From NCBI RefSeq assembly GCF_028649475.1, contig NZ_JAQSIP010000006.1:186001-250000 (forward strand): a DNA stretch of 64,000 nt. Reading direction: 5' to 3'. Both the position numbers and the translations under genes were made by a program. Within the stretch, counting starts at the first letter, position 1, and each line of letters begins with the position of its first letter. The notes below the pieces were generated by a model. The model had not been told where the DNA came from. It did not search any database and saw nothing but the letters and a program-made list of their open reading frames with translations. This document shows, one piece after another, positions 24,301 through 31,997 of the stretch. Source of the stretch: Curvibacter cyanobacteriorum. Lineage in GTDB: Bacteria; Pseudomonadota; Gammaproteobacteria; Burkholderiales; Burkholderiaceae_C.

Positions 24301-25606
24301 GCACGCGCTGCAGCCGGCCCGCCAGGGCCTGGGCGCGCTCGGCCATCAGGGCCTCGTCGGTGTCGTGTTCTTGGTAGCAGGCCTGCAGGAACAGCACCGC
24401 GGTGGCCACTTCCATGGCCAGCGCGGGGCCGGGGACTTCGCCCTGCTCGGCCGTGACCTCGGCGGTGTGCTGCAGCGCGTCGCCCAAGGCCACGCTGGCC
24501 GGGTGCAGCTTGCGCAGCGACTCGGCCACCAGGTTGAACTGGTCCACGGCACTGCGCAGCTTGTTGCGGTCGCCGCCCGCCAAGGCCGACCAGGTGTCGG
24601 TGGCCGCGGCGATGCGCTTGCGGGCCTGCACCAGCACGGCCGGGTCGAAGCGGCCAAAGCGGCGGGCCTCGTAGTCGGCCGCCGGGTGGCTTTGCAGCTC
24701 AAAGGCCTCGCGCACCGGGCGCAGCAAAGGCGCCTCGTGCTCGGGGGTCAGGCGCGCCTGGGCGCAGTAGAACAGCAGGTCCTGGAACAGGCGGTCGGAC
24801 ACCGCCGCCTCGCCCTTGGACAGTGCGGTGTACTGCACCAGCACGCGCGAAATCACGCGTTTGACATAGACGTCCAGCGGCACCAGGTCGAGCGCAATGC
24901 CCTCGAAGAACCCGGCGGCCACCTTCCAGAACAAGCGGCTGCCCTGGCTGCCCGCGTCGGCCAGGCCGGCGGCCAGCTGGGCCATGGCGCGCGCGCCCGC
25001 GGGTCGGCCGGTCTTGACCAGGCGCAGCATGGCGTGGTCGAAACGCGATCGCACATCGGGGCTGTAGGCCAGCGGCTTGATGTCGGCCGGCAGGGCCGGG
25101 TCGGCCAGGCGGCGGTCGTGCGTCCACAGGTCGGCTGGGTGCACGCGCTCCGCGCCCAGCCACTGCTGCACGTCGCGGAACTGCGGGAACAGCGCCACGG
25201 GCGACACCTCGTGCCCGGCCAGCACGGCCTCCAGGTACTCGCTGACGGCAAAACTCGCGCGCTCGATGAGGCCGATCACCTCTTCATTGCATTGGGCCGG
25301 GCTTTGAATCAACTTCTGGGCCACGCCTTCCATGGCGCGCAGCATCAGCGCGACGGGCGGCTGCCCCACCATCTCGAGTGCGCCCGTGGCCTGGTGCAAC
25401 TGCTGACGGGCCAGGCGCAGGGCGCTGACGTCGGCGGCCCCCAGCTCGCTGCCGGCGCTTTGCTCGGCCTCGCGCACAAAACGCCGCAGCGCCTTGACCG
25501 AACTTTCGAGGGATTTGCGCAGCTCGTCGAGCACCCAGGCCAAAGGGCCCAGGTCTTGGTCCGCAGCATCGGGGCCGACGGGGGCCGCAGCTTCAGTGGG
25601 TCGCAT
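18344..25606 (-). CDS. chpA: ChpA-type hybrid chemosensory histidine kinase
   Basis: A 2420-residue kinase of the Pil-Chp system controlling type IV pili, close in size to Pseudomonas ChpA. Canonical Hpt boxes are at His720 (FHTLKGSSRMVG), His1262 (AHSLAGSSATVG) and His1635 (LHTLKGSARLAG). A degenerate Hpt-like segment (LHQATGALEMVG) lies near residue 75, and another without His near 500. The CheA core follows: dimerisation about 1730-1850, ATPase about 1890-2040 (HLLRNAVAHG, DDGAGL, GRGIGMDVV), CheW-like 2045-2200, and a receiver with Asp2306 in LSDIEMPRMDG. The long stretches between Hpt domains (about 590-690, 790-1180, 1330-1580) are acidic and alanine-rich, with repeated short blocks such as DGLDLDF and a DADADADAETD run. 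It follows pilJ after 43 bases. Confidence 0.93.
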   Translation of the reverse strand: MRPTEAAAPVGPDAADQDLGPLAWVLDELRKSLESSVKALRRFVREAEQSAGSELGAADVSALRLARQQLHQATGALEMVGQPPVALMLRAMEGVAQKLIQSPAQCNEEVIGLIERASFAVSEYLEAVLAGHEVSPVALFPQFRDVQQWLGAERVHPADLWTHDRRLADPALPADIKPLAYSPDVRSRFDHAMLRLVKTGRPAGARAMAQLAAGLADAGSQGSRLFWKVAAGFFEGIALDLVPLDVYVKRVISRVLVQYTALSKGEAAVSDRLFQDLLFYCAQARLTPEHEAPLLRPVREAFELQSHPAADYEARRFGRFDPAVLVQARKRIAAATDTWSALAGGDRNKLRSAVDQFNLVAESLRKLHPASVALGDALQHTAEVTAEQGEVPGPALAMEVATAVLFLQACYQEHDTDEALMAERAQALAGRLQRVLSGQEVGALEPWMEELYRRVSDRQTMGSVVEELRATLTEVEKSLDGFFRQPTDAQGLSEVPAKLSQMRGVLSVLGLDQAAHATMRMRDSVERLMVDEVTDDALRAGTFERLGNSLGALGFLIDMLSYQRSLARKLFVYDEDAGELKFLGGRQRQQYGAPNEAPSSDDFASTDAAPLAPASDFQAALPQAAFEAAPAQPTVEARESALEASAGLDERTAPAWPAPQPAVPEPASAASDADLAEDDLLDVFLEEAREVLATGRAAVQALGDDPGNLTEQTVLRRAFHTLKGSSRMVGLAEFGEAAWALEQLLNAWLAEQKPASPALRQVGAHALSQLARWADDIAAHRADGWRAQPLRELADALRLEDRLLLSDAEPTDVPTAGPTDVPAPPWADLAPATEPQADAVADPLADLPALDLSGFDLEEVPGPQGADSAAASAPAPTPSADGLDLDFEAPAFNLDFGPDPSQTAPSAPLAAPLLDALTEASAEEAGDALLPDGFHLDLPEVAAPAPLADEFQTDFEPTAFLDDEAPGDAVEARGDPADLRVEDIDFAQFEAELQAGLPEADAVDPIEQALEQALNPVEPEPSAASFDAAEAAADASATPPSEAAIEPPLPDGLDLDFGQFEPSLAAAWPGELPDLTLSSPEAPSDPLAEPEPEAEPEAAQAPMSDADAATEALYDAEAALASAAEPAPDTASAADGEPPFDFDLRLEPTPFAGLAPGPVAAPAATATPAAEPTPELTPESAEAEALDDGAEVEPGSGPDTVFAEAIANESIKVIGDLRLSIPLYNVYLNEADEWSRRLQTTLGEWALELHEPVPDNAITYAHSLAGSSATVGFMSLSSLARTLEHALQHVQLQSQGRAQQAEAFVDAADEIRRLLHQFAAGFLKEPQPDVVQALLDILATESDATVAPEPDLLDEPLAQPLSAEDLSVDGLDLADLSDRLEAPASNEPAFEALAEAPPALTTPDALSALAPEHAVDPEAWPEPDSDLASERLADAASDLGDALTPGDAEPASLAEPPSLAPWDLPEADVAPPAAGEALTAAFDDAEAGSDTDRGTDADADADAETDAALTEPLDAAASLADFADEGPVSERDADAVAVAADAEAADATATDALLQQALSPERPNPDTALATAPAAAPRAELEDDIDAVDVIDPDLFPIFEEEALELLPRLGASLRRWQSGGHGDSERPEVLRLLHTLKGSARLAGALRLGDMAHRMESLIEGLGDDGADAAALDGLMARFDAMQASFDALRGFSQQAADAAARVPEEAPSDSPSDADGRDAMAEAAPATPVLHFPPTVQLLPAKALSGQSVRVRSQLLDRLVNQAGEVMISRSRLEARMGQLRGSLSELTGNLDRLRQQLRDIEVQAESQMQSRLALAKDSAAGFDPLEFDRFTRVQELTRMMAESVNDVATVQRNLQRTVEGTEDELIAQARQARELQRDLLRTRMVEFDGVSERLYAIARQSAKETGKQIKLDITGGSIEMDRGVLDRMTPAFEHLLRNAVAHGVESPEQRAAAGKPTAGHITIAVSQSGNDVSVEFADDGAGLNLARIRARAESQGLLSPGQAMSDEDAAQLIFTPGFTTVTEVTELAGRGIGMDVVRTEVNALGGRIETHTRAGEGSQFKLVLPLTTAVTQVVMLRCGQVTVGVPASLVEIVRRVGASELDASYQSGQFDLGVEWVPFFGASALLQMPPSAAEPAARTRPVVIFRSAAQRIAVHVDEVLGNQEVVVKNLGPQLARLPGLAGMSVLASGAVVMIYNPVALATVYGDQIRRCAEALRLAQAAQTPGLGLAPSDGQAAAPAVPLERVAATLAQVPLVLVVDDSITVRRVTQRLLQREGYRVALASDGLQALERLQEERPVVVLSDIEMPRMDGFDLTRNIRHDAAFRDLPIVMITSRIAAKHREHALELGVNHYLGKPYSEEELLSLVRRYAAQAAQDGPDTPDAAEDAQEQAPAAPGLEAAAGGSGLPEPQLAGPTEG

Positions 25607-25649
25607 GGAGTCGTCCGGTGGGGCGGGGGGTCGGCAAGGCGGTCGTCAA

Positions 25650-27977
25650 TCAGGCAATCTTGAAACGGGCCACGGACTGGCGCAGTTCCTCAGCCATGTG
25701 GGACAGCTCGCGCACCTGCTGGGCCGTGCTGCGCGTGCCTTCGCCGGTCTGTTCGGTCACCGCGAAAATGTGCTGGATGTTGTCGGCCACCTCGTTGGCC
25801 AGCGTCGCTTCGTGCGAAGCCGACGAGGAAATCTGCTCAATCAGCTCGGCCAGTCGGCGCGACACGCTGTCGATTTCGGTCAGTGCGGTACCGGCGCTGT
25901 CGGACAGGCGCGCCCCTTCCACCACCCCTTGCGTGGAGCGCTCCATGGCGGCCACGGCGTCCTGGGTGTCGGTCTGAATCGCTTTCACCAGCGCCGAGAT
26001 CTGGCGCGTGGCGTCGGCGGAGCGTTCAGCCAGTCGCTGCACTTCTTCGGCCACCACCGAGAAGCCGCGGCCGGCTTCACCGGCCGAGGCGGCCTGGATG
26101 GCGGCGTTCAGCGCCAGCACGTTGGTCTGCTCGGTGATGTCCGAGATCAGCTCGGTGATTTCACCAATCTCCTGCGAGGACTCACCCAGGCGCTTGATGC
26201 GCTTGGAGGTGTCCTGGATCTGGTCGCGGATGGCGTTCATGCCGCCGATGGCGTTTTGCACAGCTTGCAGGCCCGAGTCGGCGGCTTGCAGCGACTGGCG
26301 CGCCACCGCGGCGGATTCTTGCGCCTGCGCCGACACGCCGTTGATTCGGCTCGCCATGTCGAGCACCGAGCGGCCGGTTTCGCGGATCTCGCGCAGCTGT
26401 TCGGTCGAGGCCGCGAGCAGCTCGGTCGAGGTGTTGTCCACCTGGGCCGTGGTCTGAGCCACCCGGGTAGCCGTGTTCTGCACGTTGCCCACCAGCATGC
26501 GGAGTTCTTCCACCGTGTAGTTGACCGAGTCGGCGATGGCGCCGGTGATGTCTTCGGTCACCGTGGCTTCTTGTGTCAGATCGCCTTCGGCCACCGTCTG
26601 CAGTTCGTTCATGAGCCGCAAAATGGCCGCTTGGTTGGCGTCGTTGACGCGCTTGGCTTCCTGCTCCTGGCGCTGGGCTTCGAGCTGCTGCAATTCGGCC
26701 GAGGTCTGGCGGTTGCGGCTGTCCAGCAGCTGCACCCGCGCCAAACCGAAGGCGCAGATCAACACGAACAGCGAGGCCACCACCAGGGACAGGATGGAGG
26801 TCAGGCTCAGACCGGTTTGCGAGGACAGGCGGCCTTGCAGCGATTCGAGTTCGCGGCGCAGCGGTTCACTGTCGCCCAGGATGGCGGCCTGCGCTTCGCG
26901 CGCCGACACCAGGCCCTGCAGGTTGCCCAGGATGGCACCGGCCTGGGTGCGGGTCTGCTCATAGACCTTGATCAGGGCTTCGAGTTGTTCGCGGGTCTGC
27001 GCGTCCTTGGACGAACTCAGGCGCAGCTCGGGGCTGCCATTGAGCAGGCCCTGGGCGATTTCGCGGAAAGAGTTCAAGTCCTTGCCCAGCAGGAACACGG
27101 CCTCGGGGCTGACGCCTTCGGTGGTCTGGAACTCGTTGGCCGACTTGCCGATGCGCTGGGTCAGCATCACCAGCTGACCGGCCGCCGAGATCTCGGACGC
27201 CGGGGCGTTCTGCTGCAGCTTGAGTGAGGAGATGGTCTCGGCGATTTCCAGCAGGTCGGCGGACTGGCGGTTGATGGTGCGCAGCGCGTCGCCCACCTGG
27301 GTCAGGATTTTCTGCTGCCCCATGACCAGGGAGGCGTGGCGCTCGGCGCGCTCGATCAGCGGCATGATCTTGTCGAGGTCGGGCTTGAAGCTGTCGTTCA
27401 GGGCCTCAAGGCGCATCGAGGGGTCGCCCGCGCCCAGCGCACGCACCGACTTCACCAGCACGTCCGCGCTTTCGACCACGTCCGGGAAGGCCTGCGGGCT
27501 GCCCACCAGCGCCTGCGACACCGACTTGGCCAGGCGCTGCGACTGCATCAGCGACTGCCCGGTGGCGGCCAGCTGCTGGGCCACTTTTTCGGCCTGGCTG
27601 AGCGCGTAACCGGCAATCGCGGCCAGCACCAGCAGGGCCACGCCCAGCAAGATGAACAAAATGCGCTGGTGGCGCGCCACCGATCGGCGGCCCAGCAGCG
27701 GCAGGTCGATCAGGCCCTCGGTGGCGTCCTTGATGTCGGACTCGGCCAGGCGGGTTTCAGCGAAACCGCCCGAGCGGTTGTCCAACTCGGTGCTCGGCGC
27801 CAGGCTCTCAGGCAGCGACATCGCGGCCTCCAGGTGGGTGTCGTGGCGCGCGCCATAGGCCTGGTCAGTCAGGGCCTCGTCCTGGCGCGTATCAGGCACC
27901 CCGATGGACACCGAGGAGTCGGTCTCCGACGAGCTCTTCTTGGCAAACAGCTTTCCTAATTTGTCGACTAATGACAT
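25650..27977 (-). CDS. pilJ: Methyl-accepting chemotaxis protein of the type IV pilus system
   Basis: A 775-residue receptor feeding the ChpA kinase. The N-terminal 100 residues are cytoplasmic and charged. TM1 lies near 104-126 (LFILLGVALLVLAAIAGYA) and TM2 near 385-405, enclosing a periplasmic PilJ-type sensor domain. The signalling tip reads ISDITEQTNVLALNAAIQAA, followed by SAGEAGRGFSVVAEEVQRLA, which is the canonical receptor hairpin. I start at the ATG at 27977 (MSLVDKLGKLF), 22 bases after the pilI stop; the open frame continues upstream but antisense-like through pilI. No pentapeptide tether is seen at the C-terminus. Confidence 0.92.
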   Translation of the reverse strand: MSLVDKLGKLFAKKSSSETDSSVSIGVPDTRQDEALTDQAYGARHDTHLEAAMSLPESLAPSTELDNRSGGFAETRLAESDIKDATEGLIDLPLLGRRSVARHQRILFILLGVALLVLAAIAGYALSQAEKVAQQLAATGQSLMQSQRLAKSVSQALVGSPQAFPDVVESADVLVKSVRALGAGDPSMRLEALNDSFKPDLDKIMPLIERAERHASLVMGQQKILTQVGDALRTINRQSADLLEIAETISSLKLQQNAPASEISAAGQLVMLTQRIGKSANEFQTTEGVSPEAVFLLGKDLNSFREIAQGLLNGSPELRLSSSKDAQTREQLEALIKVYEQTRTQAGAILGNLQGLVSAREAQAAILGDSEPLRRELESLQGRLSSQTGLSLTSILSLVVASLFVLICAFGLARVQLLDSRNRQTSAELQQLEAQRQEQEAKRVNDANQAAILRLMNELQTVAEGDLTQEATVTEDITGAIADSVNYTVEELRMLVGNVQNTATRVAQTTAQVDNTSTELLAASTEQLREIRETGRSVLDMASRINGVSAQAQESAAVARQSLQAADSGLQAVQNAIGGMNAIRDQIQDTSKRIKRLGESSQEIGEITELISDITEQTNVLALNAAIQAASAGEAGRGFSVVAEEVQRLAERSADATRQISALVKAIQTDTQDAVAAMERSTQGVVEGARLSDSAGTALTEIDSVSRRLAELIEQISSSASHEATLANEVADNIQHIFAVTEQTGEGTRSTAQQVRELSHMAEELRQSVARFKIA

Positions 27978-27999
27978 GGCAAGACCTTGGCTGAAAAAC

Positions 28000-28545
28000 T
28001 CAGGCACTGATACTGAGGAACTGCGCAGATTGCGACAGCAGCTGGAGCTTGATCTCCTGCCAGCGGTCGCCTTGGGCATCGGTGTAGACCCCGCCCAGGA
28101 AGGCGGGCGCGCCCGCTTCAGGGGGAGTGGAGGAAACAAAGACGTCGGGGCTGCGCAGGCCGGCCAGGCGGTCGACCACCAGCGCGGCGTTGACGTCGAG
28201 GGCGCTGTTGAGCGCCAACAGGCTGCAATTGCTCTGGGCCTGCTCGGTGCGCGGCACCGGTCGCGGCGCCCCGGACCAGGCCTCGGCCAGGAACGCGGAC
28301 AGGTCCACGATGCCCGACAGGTTGCCGCGCAGGTTGGCCACACCCCAGAACCACGACTGGGTGTAAGGCACCGACTGCACCGGCGACCACGGGAAGATTT
28401 CGCCCGACTGGGCCAAGGGCATCAGGTAGCGGCCCGCACCGGCCTCGACGGCCAGCCAGGCAATCGATGGCCCGTCGGACTGAGCCGCCTGCAAACGCAC
28501 CGCAAGGCGGCTCTGGAGTTCACGGAGGGCTTCACGGTTGGCCAT
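28000..28545 (-). CDS. pilI: CheW-like adaptor of the Pil-Chp system
   Basis: A 181-residue CheW-domain protein coupling PilJ to ChpA. The conserved NLRGNLSGIVDLSAFL block (residues about 73-88) matches the CheW core, preceded by the SVPYTQSWFWGVANL strand. It lies between pilH (18 bases) and pilJ (22 bases). Confidence 0.9.
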   Translation of the reverse strand: MANREALRELQSRLAVRLQAAQSDGPSIAWLAVEAGAGRYLMPLAQSGEIFPWSPVQSVPYTQSWFWGVANLRGNLSGIVDLSAFLAEAWSGAPRPVPRTEQAQSNCSLLALNSALDVNAALVVDRLAGLRSPDVFVSSTPPEAGAPAFLGGVYTDAQGDRWQEIKLQLLSQSAQFLSISA

Positions 28546-28563
28546 TGCGAATGGGTTCTGCGC

Positions 28564-28929
28564 TCAGCTCAGCGCGTTGATCTTGGCTTTGAGTTCGAGG
28601 GGATCGACCGGCTTGGTGATGTAACCACGGGCGCCTTGGCGCAAACCCCAGACCCGGTCAGTCTCTTGGTTCTTGCTGGTGCACATGATGATGGGCACGT
28701 CGGCGTACTTGGGGTCGCGGCTGATCGAACGGGTCAGCTGAAAGCCGTTTTGCCCCGGCATCACGACGTCCATGAGGATCAGGTCGGGCTTGTCCTCGGC
28801 GAGGCGCTTGAAGGCCTCGTCCGCGTTCTCAGCCGTGCGCACCTGCATGCCATTCTTTTGCAGCAGATCGGACAAAAACAACAACTCTGTTTTTGAATCG
28901 TCCACGATCAGCACCTTGTGAATGGGCAT
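28564..28929 (-). CDS. pilH: Single-domain response regulator PilH
   Basis: A 121-residue CheY-like receiver. Acidic pocket residues are in VLIVDDSKTE, the phosphoacceptor Asp in LILMDVVMPG, the switch Thr in IMCTSK, and the Lys in YITKPVDP. I start at MPIHKVL (28929), whose ATG overlaps the pilG stop by one base (TGATG). In Pseudomonas PilH opposes PilG in directing pilus retraction; the same role is inferred. Confidence 0.92.
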   Translation of the reverse strand: MPIHKVLIVDDSKTELLFLSDLLQKNGMQVRTAENADEAFKRLAEDKPDLILMDVVMPGQNGFQLTRSISRDPKYADVPIIMCTSKNQETDRVWGLRQGARGYITKPVDPLELKAKINALS

Positions 28930-29327
28930 CAACTCGCTCCTTGGCTCTGCATGCCAAATTGCCGCACCGCCTGCAGCAACTGGTCTTTGGTAAATGGTTT
29001 GGTGAGGTAGTCCTGACAACCCACCATGCGACCACGCGCCTTGTCGAACACACCGTCCTTGGAGGACAGCATGACCACGGGCGTGGCCGAAAAACGCTCA
29101 TGGCGCTTGATGATGGCACACGTTTGGTACCCATCGAGCTTGGGCATCAGGATGTCGCAAAAGATCAGTTGGGGCTCGTAGTCGCTGACCTTGGCGAGGG
29201 CGTCAAAGCCATCGTCGGCGAGCAGGACGTCATAGCCCCCCTGCTTGAGAAAAATCTCGGCACTGCGCCGGATGGTGTTGCTGTCGTCCACCACCAGGAC
29301 TTTGAGTCCTGAACCTTCACCGGGCAT
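28929..29327 (-). CDS. pilG: Single-domain response regulator PilG
   Basis: A 132-residue CheY-like receiver, first of the pil chemosensory genes. VLVVDDSNTIRRSAEIFL, the phosphoacceptor Asp in IFCDILMPKLDG, MLSSKDG and the Lys in YLTKPF are all present. The ATG at 29327 is preceded by a TTG that is also in frame; the ATG is preferred. It lies 50 bases downstream of the rubredoxin gene and may share its transcript. PilG-type regulators promote pilus extension in Pseudomonas. Confidence 0.92.
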   Translation of the reverse strand: MPGEGSGLKVLVVDDSNTIRRSAEIFLKQGGYDVLLADDGFDALAKVSDYEPQLIFCDILMPKLDGYQTCAIIKRHERFSATPVVMLSSKDGVFDKARGRMVGCQDYLTKPFTKDQLLQAVRQFGMQSQGAS

Positions 29328-29377
29328 CAATGGGTTCCTCCTGTCGCCAGATCGACGCCAGATAGGGAGTCAGTTGG

Positions 29378-29551
29378 TCAGATCTGGACCATTTCAAAAT
29401 CTTCTTTGCGGGCGCCGCACTCAGGGCAAGTCCAGTTCATCGGCACCTGTTCCCAAGGCGTGCCGGGGGCGATGCCCTCTTCCGGCGAGCCAGCGGATTC
29501 ATCGTAAATCCAACCGCAAATAAGACACATCCAAGTTTTGTTATCAGTCAC
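29378..29551 (-). CDS. rubA: Rubredoxin
   Basis: A 57-residue electron carrier. Two cysteine pairs, MCLICGWIYDE and TCPECGARKEDFE, form the FeS4 site, and the loop GIAPGTPWEQVP is typical of the family. The start is a GTG at 29551 giving MTDNKTWMC; an ATG seven residues later would cut the fold. The gene precedes pilG, and divergent thiD-like and hemL genes lie upstream. This arrangement is common in beta- and gammaproteobacteria. The redox partner is not visible here. Confidence 0.95.
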   Translation of the reverse strand: MTDNKTWMCLICGWIYDESAGSPEEGIAPGTPWEQVPMNWTCPECGARKEDFEMVQI

Positions 29552-29643
29552 AGCTTAAAGGGCCTTCAATTAGAATGCAACGATTGTATCGAGTCCTGCG
29601 GCAGGTTCTGCCACCCTGCAAAGGCTGCCTTTTTCTGGACTTC

Positions 29644-30585
29644 ATGACCAAGCCAAACACCCCCGACAGCCCCCTCCAGACCGCCGAAGAAGAGAGCACT
29701 CCGGCCTGCGTCATGGTGTTCAACGGCAGCGACCCCAGTGGTGCCGGGGGCTTGGCGGCCGACATCAGCACCATCGCATCGGTCGGCGGACACGCCCTGC
29801 CCGTGGTCACCGGGGCCTACATCCGCGACACCGCCGAGATCTTTGACCACGCCGCCTTTGACGACGAGGTGGTCACCGAGCAGGCCCGCACCACGCTGGA
29901 AGACGTGCCAGTGCAGGTCATCAAGGTCGGCTTTGTGGGCGACCCCGAAAACATCAGCGCCATCGCCAGCATCAGCGCCGACTACCCGGACATCCCGGTG
30001 GTGGCCTACATGCCCAACCTGTCGTGGTGGGAAGAAGACCGCATCGACAGCTATCTGGACGCTTTCGCCGAACTGCTGCTGCCCCAGACCTCGGTGTTGG
30101 TGGGCAACCACAGCACGCTGTGGCGCTGGCTGCTGCCCGACTGGAGCCATGAGCGCTCGCCCACGGCGCGCGACATCGCCACCGCGGCCTCCGAAAAAGG
30201 CGTGCCCTACACCCTGGTGACCGGCATCCCGCTGCCCGACCAGCACGTGGACAACGTGCTGGCCAGCCCGCAGACCACGCTGGGCCATGTGCAGTTTGAA
30301 CTGTTTGACGCCGTGTTCGCCGGCGCCGGTGACACCCTGTCCGCCGCGCTGGCGGCCCTGCTGGCCACCGGCATGGACCTGGGCGAGGCCACCAGCGAGG
30401 CGCTGAGCTACCTCGACCGCTGCCTCGATTCGGGCTTCCGGCCGGGCATGGGCCATGTGGTGCCCGACCGCCTGTTCTGGGCCCAGCCCGAAGACGACGA
30501 CGCCGAAGAAGACGATGACGACCCCACCGAGCCCGGCGACCCGCTGGCCGGTTTTGTGATTCCACCCCATGACACCAAGCACTGA
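29644..30585 (+). CDS. thiD: Hydroxymethylpyrimidine/phosphomethylpyrimidine kinase-like protein
   Basis: A 313-residue ribokinase-fold protein resembling ThiD, which phosphorylates HMP and HMP-P in thiamine synthesis. The N-terminal motif [16 protein letters not shown] matches the ThiD signature with changes, and the anion-hole motif [12 protein letters not shown] is intact. The middle is diverged from typical ThiD, and the tail carries an acidic [10 protein letters not shown] run, so exact substrate specificity is uncertain. I start at MTKPNTPDS (29644). Its end overlaps the hemL start by 17 bases, implying coupled translation. Confidence 0.8.
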   Translation: MTKPNTPDSPLQTAEEESTPACVMVFNGSDPSGAGGLAADISTIASVGGHALPVVTGAYIRDTAEIFDHAAFDDEVVTEQARTTLEDVPVQVIKVGFVGDPENISAIASISADYPDIPVVAYMPNLSWWEEDRIDSYLDAFAELLLPQTSVLVGNHSTLWRWLLPDWSHERSPTARDIATAASEKGVPYTLVTGIPLPDQHVDNVLASPQTTLGHVQFELFDAVFAGAGDTLSAALAALLATGMDLGEATSEALSYLDRCLDSGFRPGMGHVVPDRLFWAQPEDDDAEEDDDDPTEPGDPLAGFVIPPHDTKH

Positions 30586-31882
30586 TCTGAACCTGCCCCT
30601 GTTCGAACGCGCCAAGCGCGTCATCCCCGGCGGCGTGAATTCGCCGGTTCGCGCCTTCCGCGCCGTGGGCGGCACGCCCCGTTTCGTGAAGCGCGCCGAG
30701 GGCGCCTACTTCTGGGACGCCAACGGCCAGCGCTTCATTGACTACATCGGCTCCTGGGGCCCGATGATCCTGGGCCACGGCCACCCGGCCGTGCTCGAAG
30801 CGGTGCAAAAAGCCGCCTTGGACGGTTTCTCGTTCGGTGCCCCGACCGAGCGCGAGGTCGAACTGGCCGAGGAGATCCTCAGCCTGATGCCCTCGATGGA
30901 GATGGTGCGCCTGGTCAGCTCGGGCACTGAAGCCGGCATGAGCGCGATCCGCCTGGCGCGTGGCGCCACCGGCCGCAGCAAGCTGATCAAGTTTGAAGGC
31001 TGCTACCACGGTCACGCCGACGCGCTGCTGGTCAAGGCCGGCTCGGGCCTGGCCACCTTTGGCACCTCGACCAGCGCTGGCGTGCCCCCCGAAGTGGTGC
31101 AACACACCCTGGTGCTGGAGTTCAACAACATCGCCCAGCTCGAAGAAGCCTTCGCGCTGCATGGCCGCGAGCTGGCCTGCCTGATGATCGAGCCGATCGC
31201 GGGCAACATGAACTTCGTGCGCGCCTCGGTGCCCTTCATGAAGCGCTGCCGCGAGCTGTGCACCGAGTACGGGGCGCTGCTGATCCTCGACGAGGTGATG
31301 ACGGGCTTCCGCGTTGCGCTGGGCAGCGCCCAAAGCGTCTACGCCCAGGCCATCCCGGGCTTCAAGCCCGACATCACCGTGCTCGGCAAGGTGATTGGCG
31401 GCGGCATGCCGTTGGCGGCCTTTGGCGCGCCGCGCGCCATCATGGAACACCTGGCCCCGCTGGGGGGTGTCTACCAGGCCGGCACCCTGTCGGGCAACCC
31501 GGTGGCCACCGCCTGCGGCCTGACCACCCTGCGCGAGATCCGCAAACCGGGCTTTTTTGAAGCCCTGTCGGCCCGCACCCAAAGCCTGGTCGACGGCCTG
31601 CGCGCTGCGGCCGCGGCCGAAGGCGTGGCCTTCAGCGCCGACTGCCAAGGCGGCATGTTTGGCTTCTTCCTACTGCCCGAGCTGCCGCAGAACTACGCCA
31701 AGGTCATGACCAGCGACAGCCCGCGCTTCAACCGCCTGTTCCACGGCCTGCTGGACCGCGGCGTCTACATCGCCCCGGCGCTGTACGAAGCCGGTTTTGT
31801 CAGCGGTGCCCACACCGAGGCCGACATCGCGGAAACCGTGGCTGCGGCCCGCGCCGTGTTCAAGGAGCTGGCGGCCGGCTGA
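30569..31882 (+). CDS. hemL: Glutamate-1-semialdehyde 2,1-aminomutase
   Basis: A 437-residue PLP enzyme that makes 5-aminolevulinate, the C5-route precursor of heme. The N-terminus [14 protein letters not shown] is the family signature. The PLP Lys lies in [16 protein letters not shown], and [14 protein letters not shown] carries the cofactor Asp. Length is normal. The start lies inside the end of the thiD-like gene. A strong terminator follows. Confidence 0.96.
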   Translation: MTPSTDLNLPLFERAKRVIPGGVNSPVRAFRAVGGTPRFVKRAEGAYFWDANGQRFIDYIGSWGPMILGHGHPAVLEAVQKAALDGFSFGAPTEREVELAEEILSLMPSMEMVRLVSSGTEAGMSAIRLARGATGRSKLIKFEGCYHGHADALLVKAGSGLATFGTSTSAGVPPEVVQHTLVLEFNNIAQLEEAFALHGRELACLMIEPIAGNMNFVRASVPFMKRCRELCTEYGALLILDEVMTGFRVALGSAQSVYAQAIPGFKPDITVLGKVIGGGMPLAAFGAPRAIMEHLAPLGGVYQAGTLSGNPVATACGLTTLREIRKPGFFEALSARTQSLVDGLRAAAAAEGVAFSADCQGGMFGFFLLPELPQNYAKVMTSDSPRFNRLFHGLLDRGVYIAPALYEAGFVSGAHTEADIAETVAAARAVFKELAAG

Positions 31883-31924
31883 GGGCCCACCCCACGCCTC
31901 GGCCGCAGCACCGGCCCCCCCATG

Positions 31925-31951
31925 AAAAAGCGGCCCGAGGGCCGCTTTTTT
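31925..31951. terminator. Bidirectional rho-independent terminator between hemL and purH
   Basis: A perfect stem AAAAAGCGGCC/GGCCGCTTTTT with a short CGAG loop and a T tract on each strand lies between the convergent ends of hemL and purH. Confidence 0.9.
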
Positions 31952-31997
31952 GCATGCATGGATGGGCAGCAGGCCCCAGGGCCTGCCGCCTCGGGCC

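Noticed and set aside
18434-25663. Two very long plus-strand open frames opposite chpA
   Set aside because: Low-complexity Arg/Gly/His translations with no domain; the minus-strand kinase explains the sequence.
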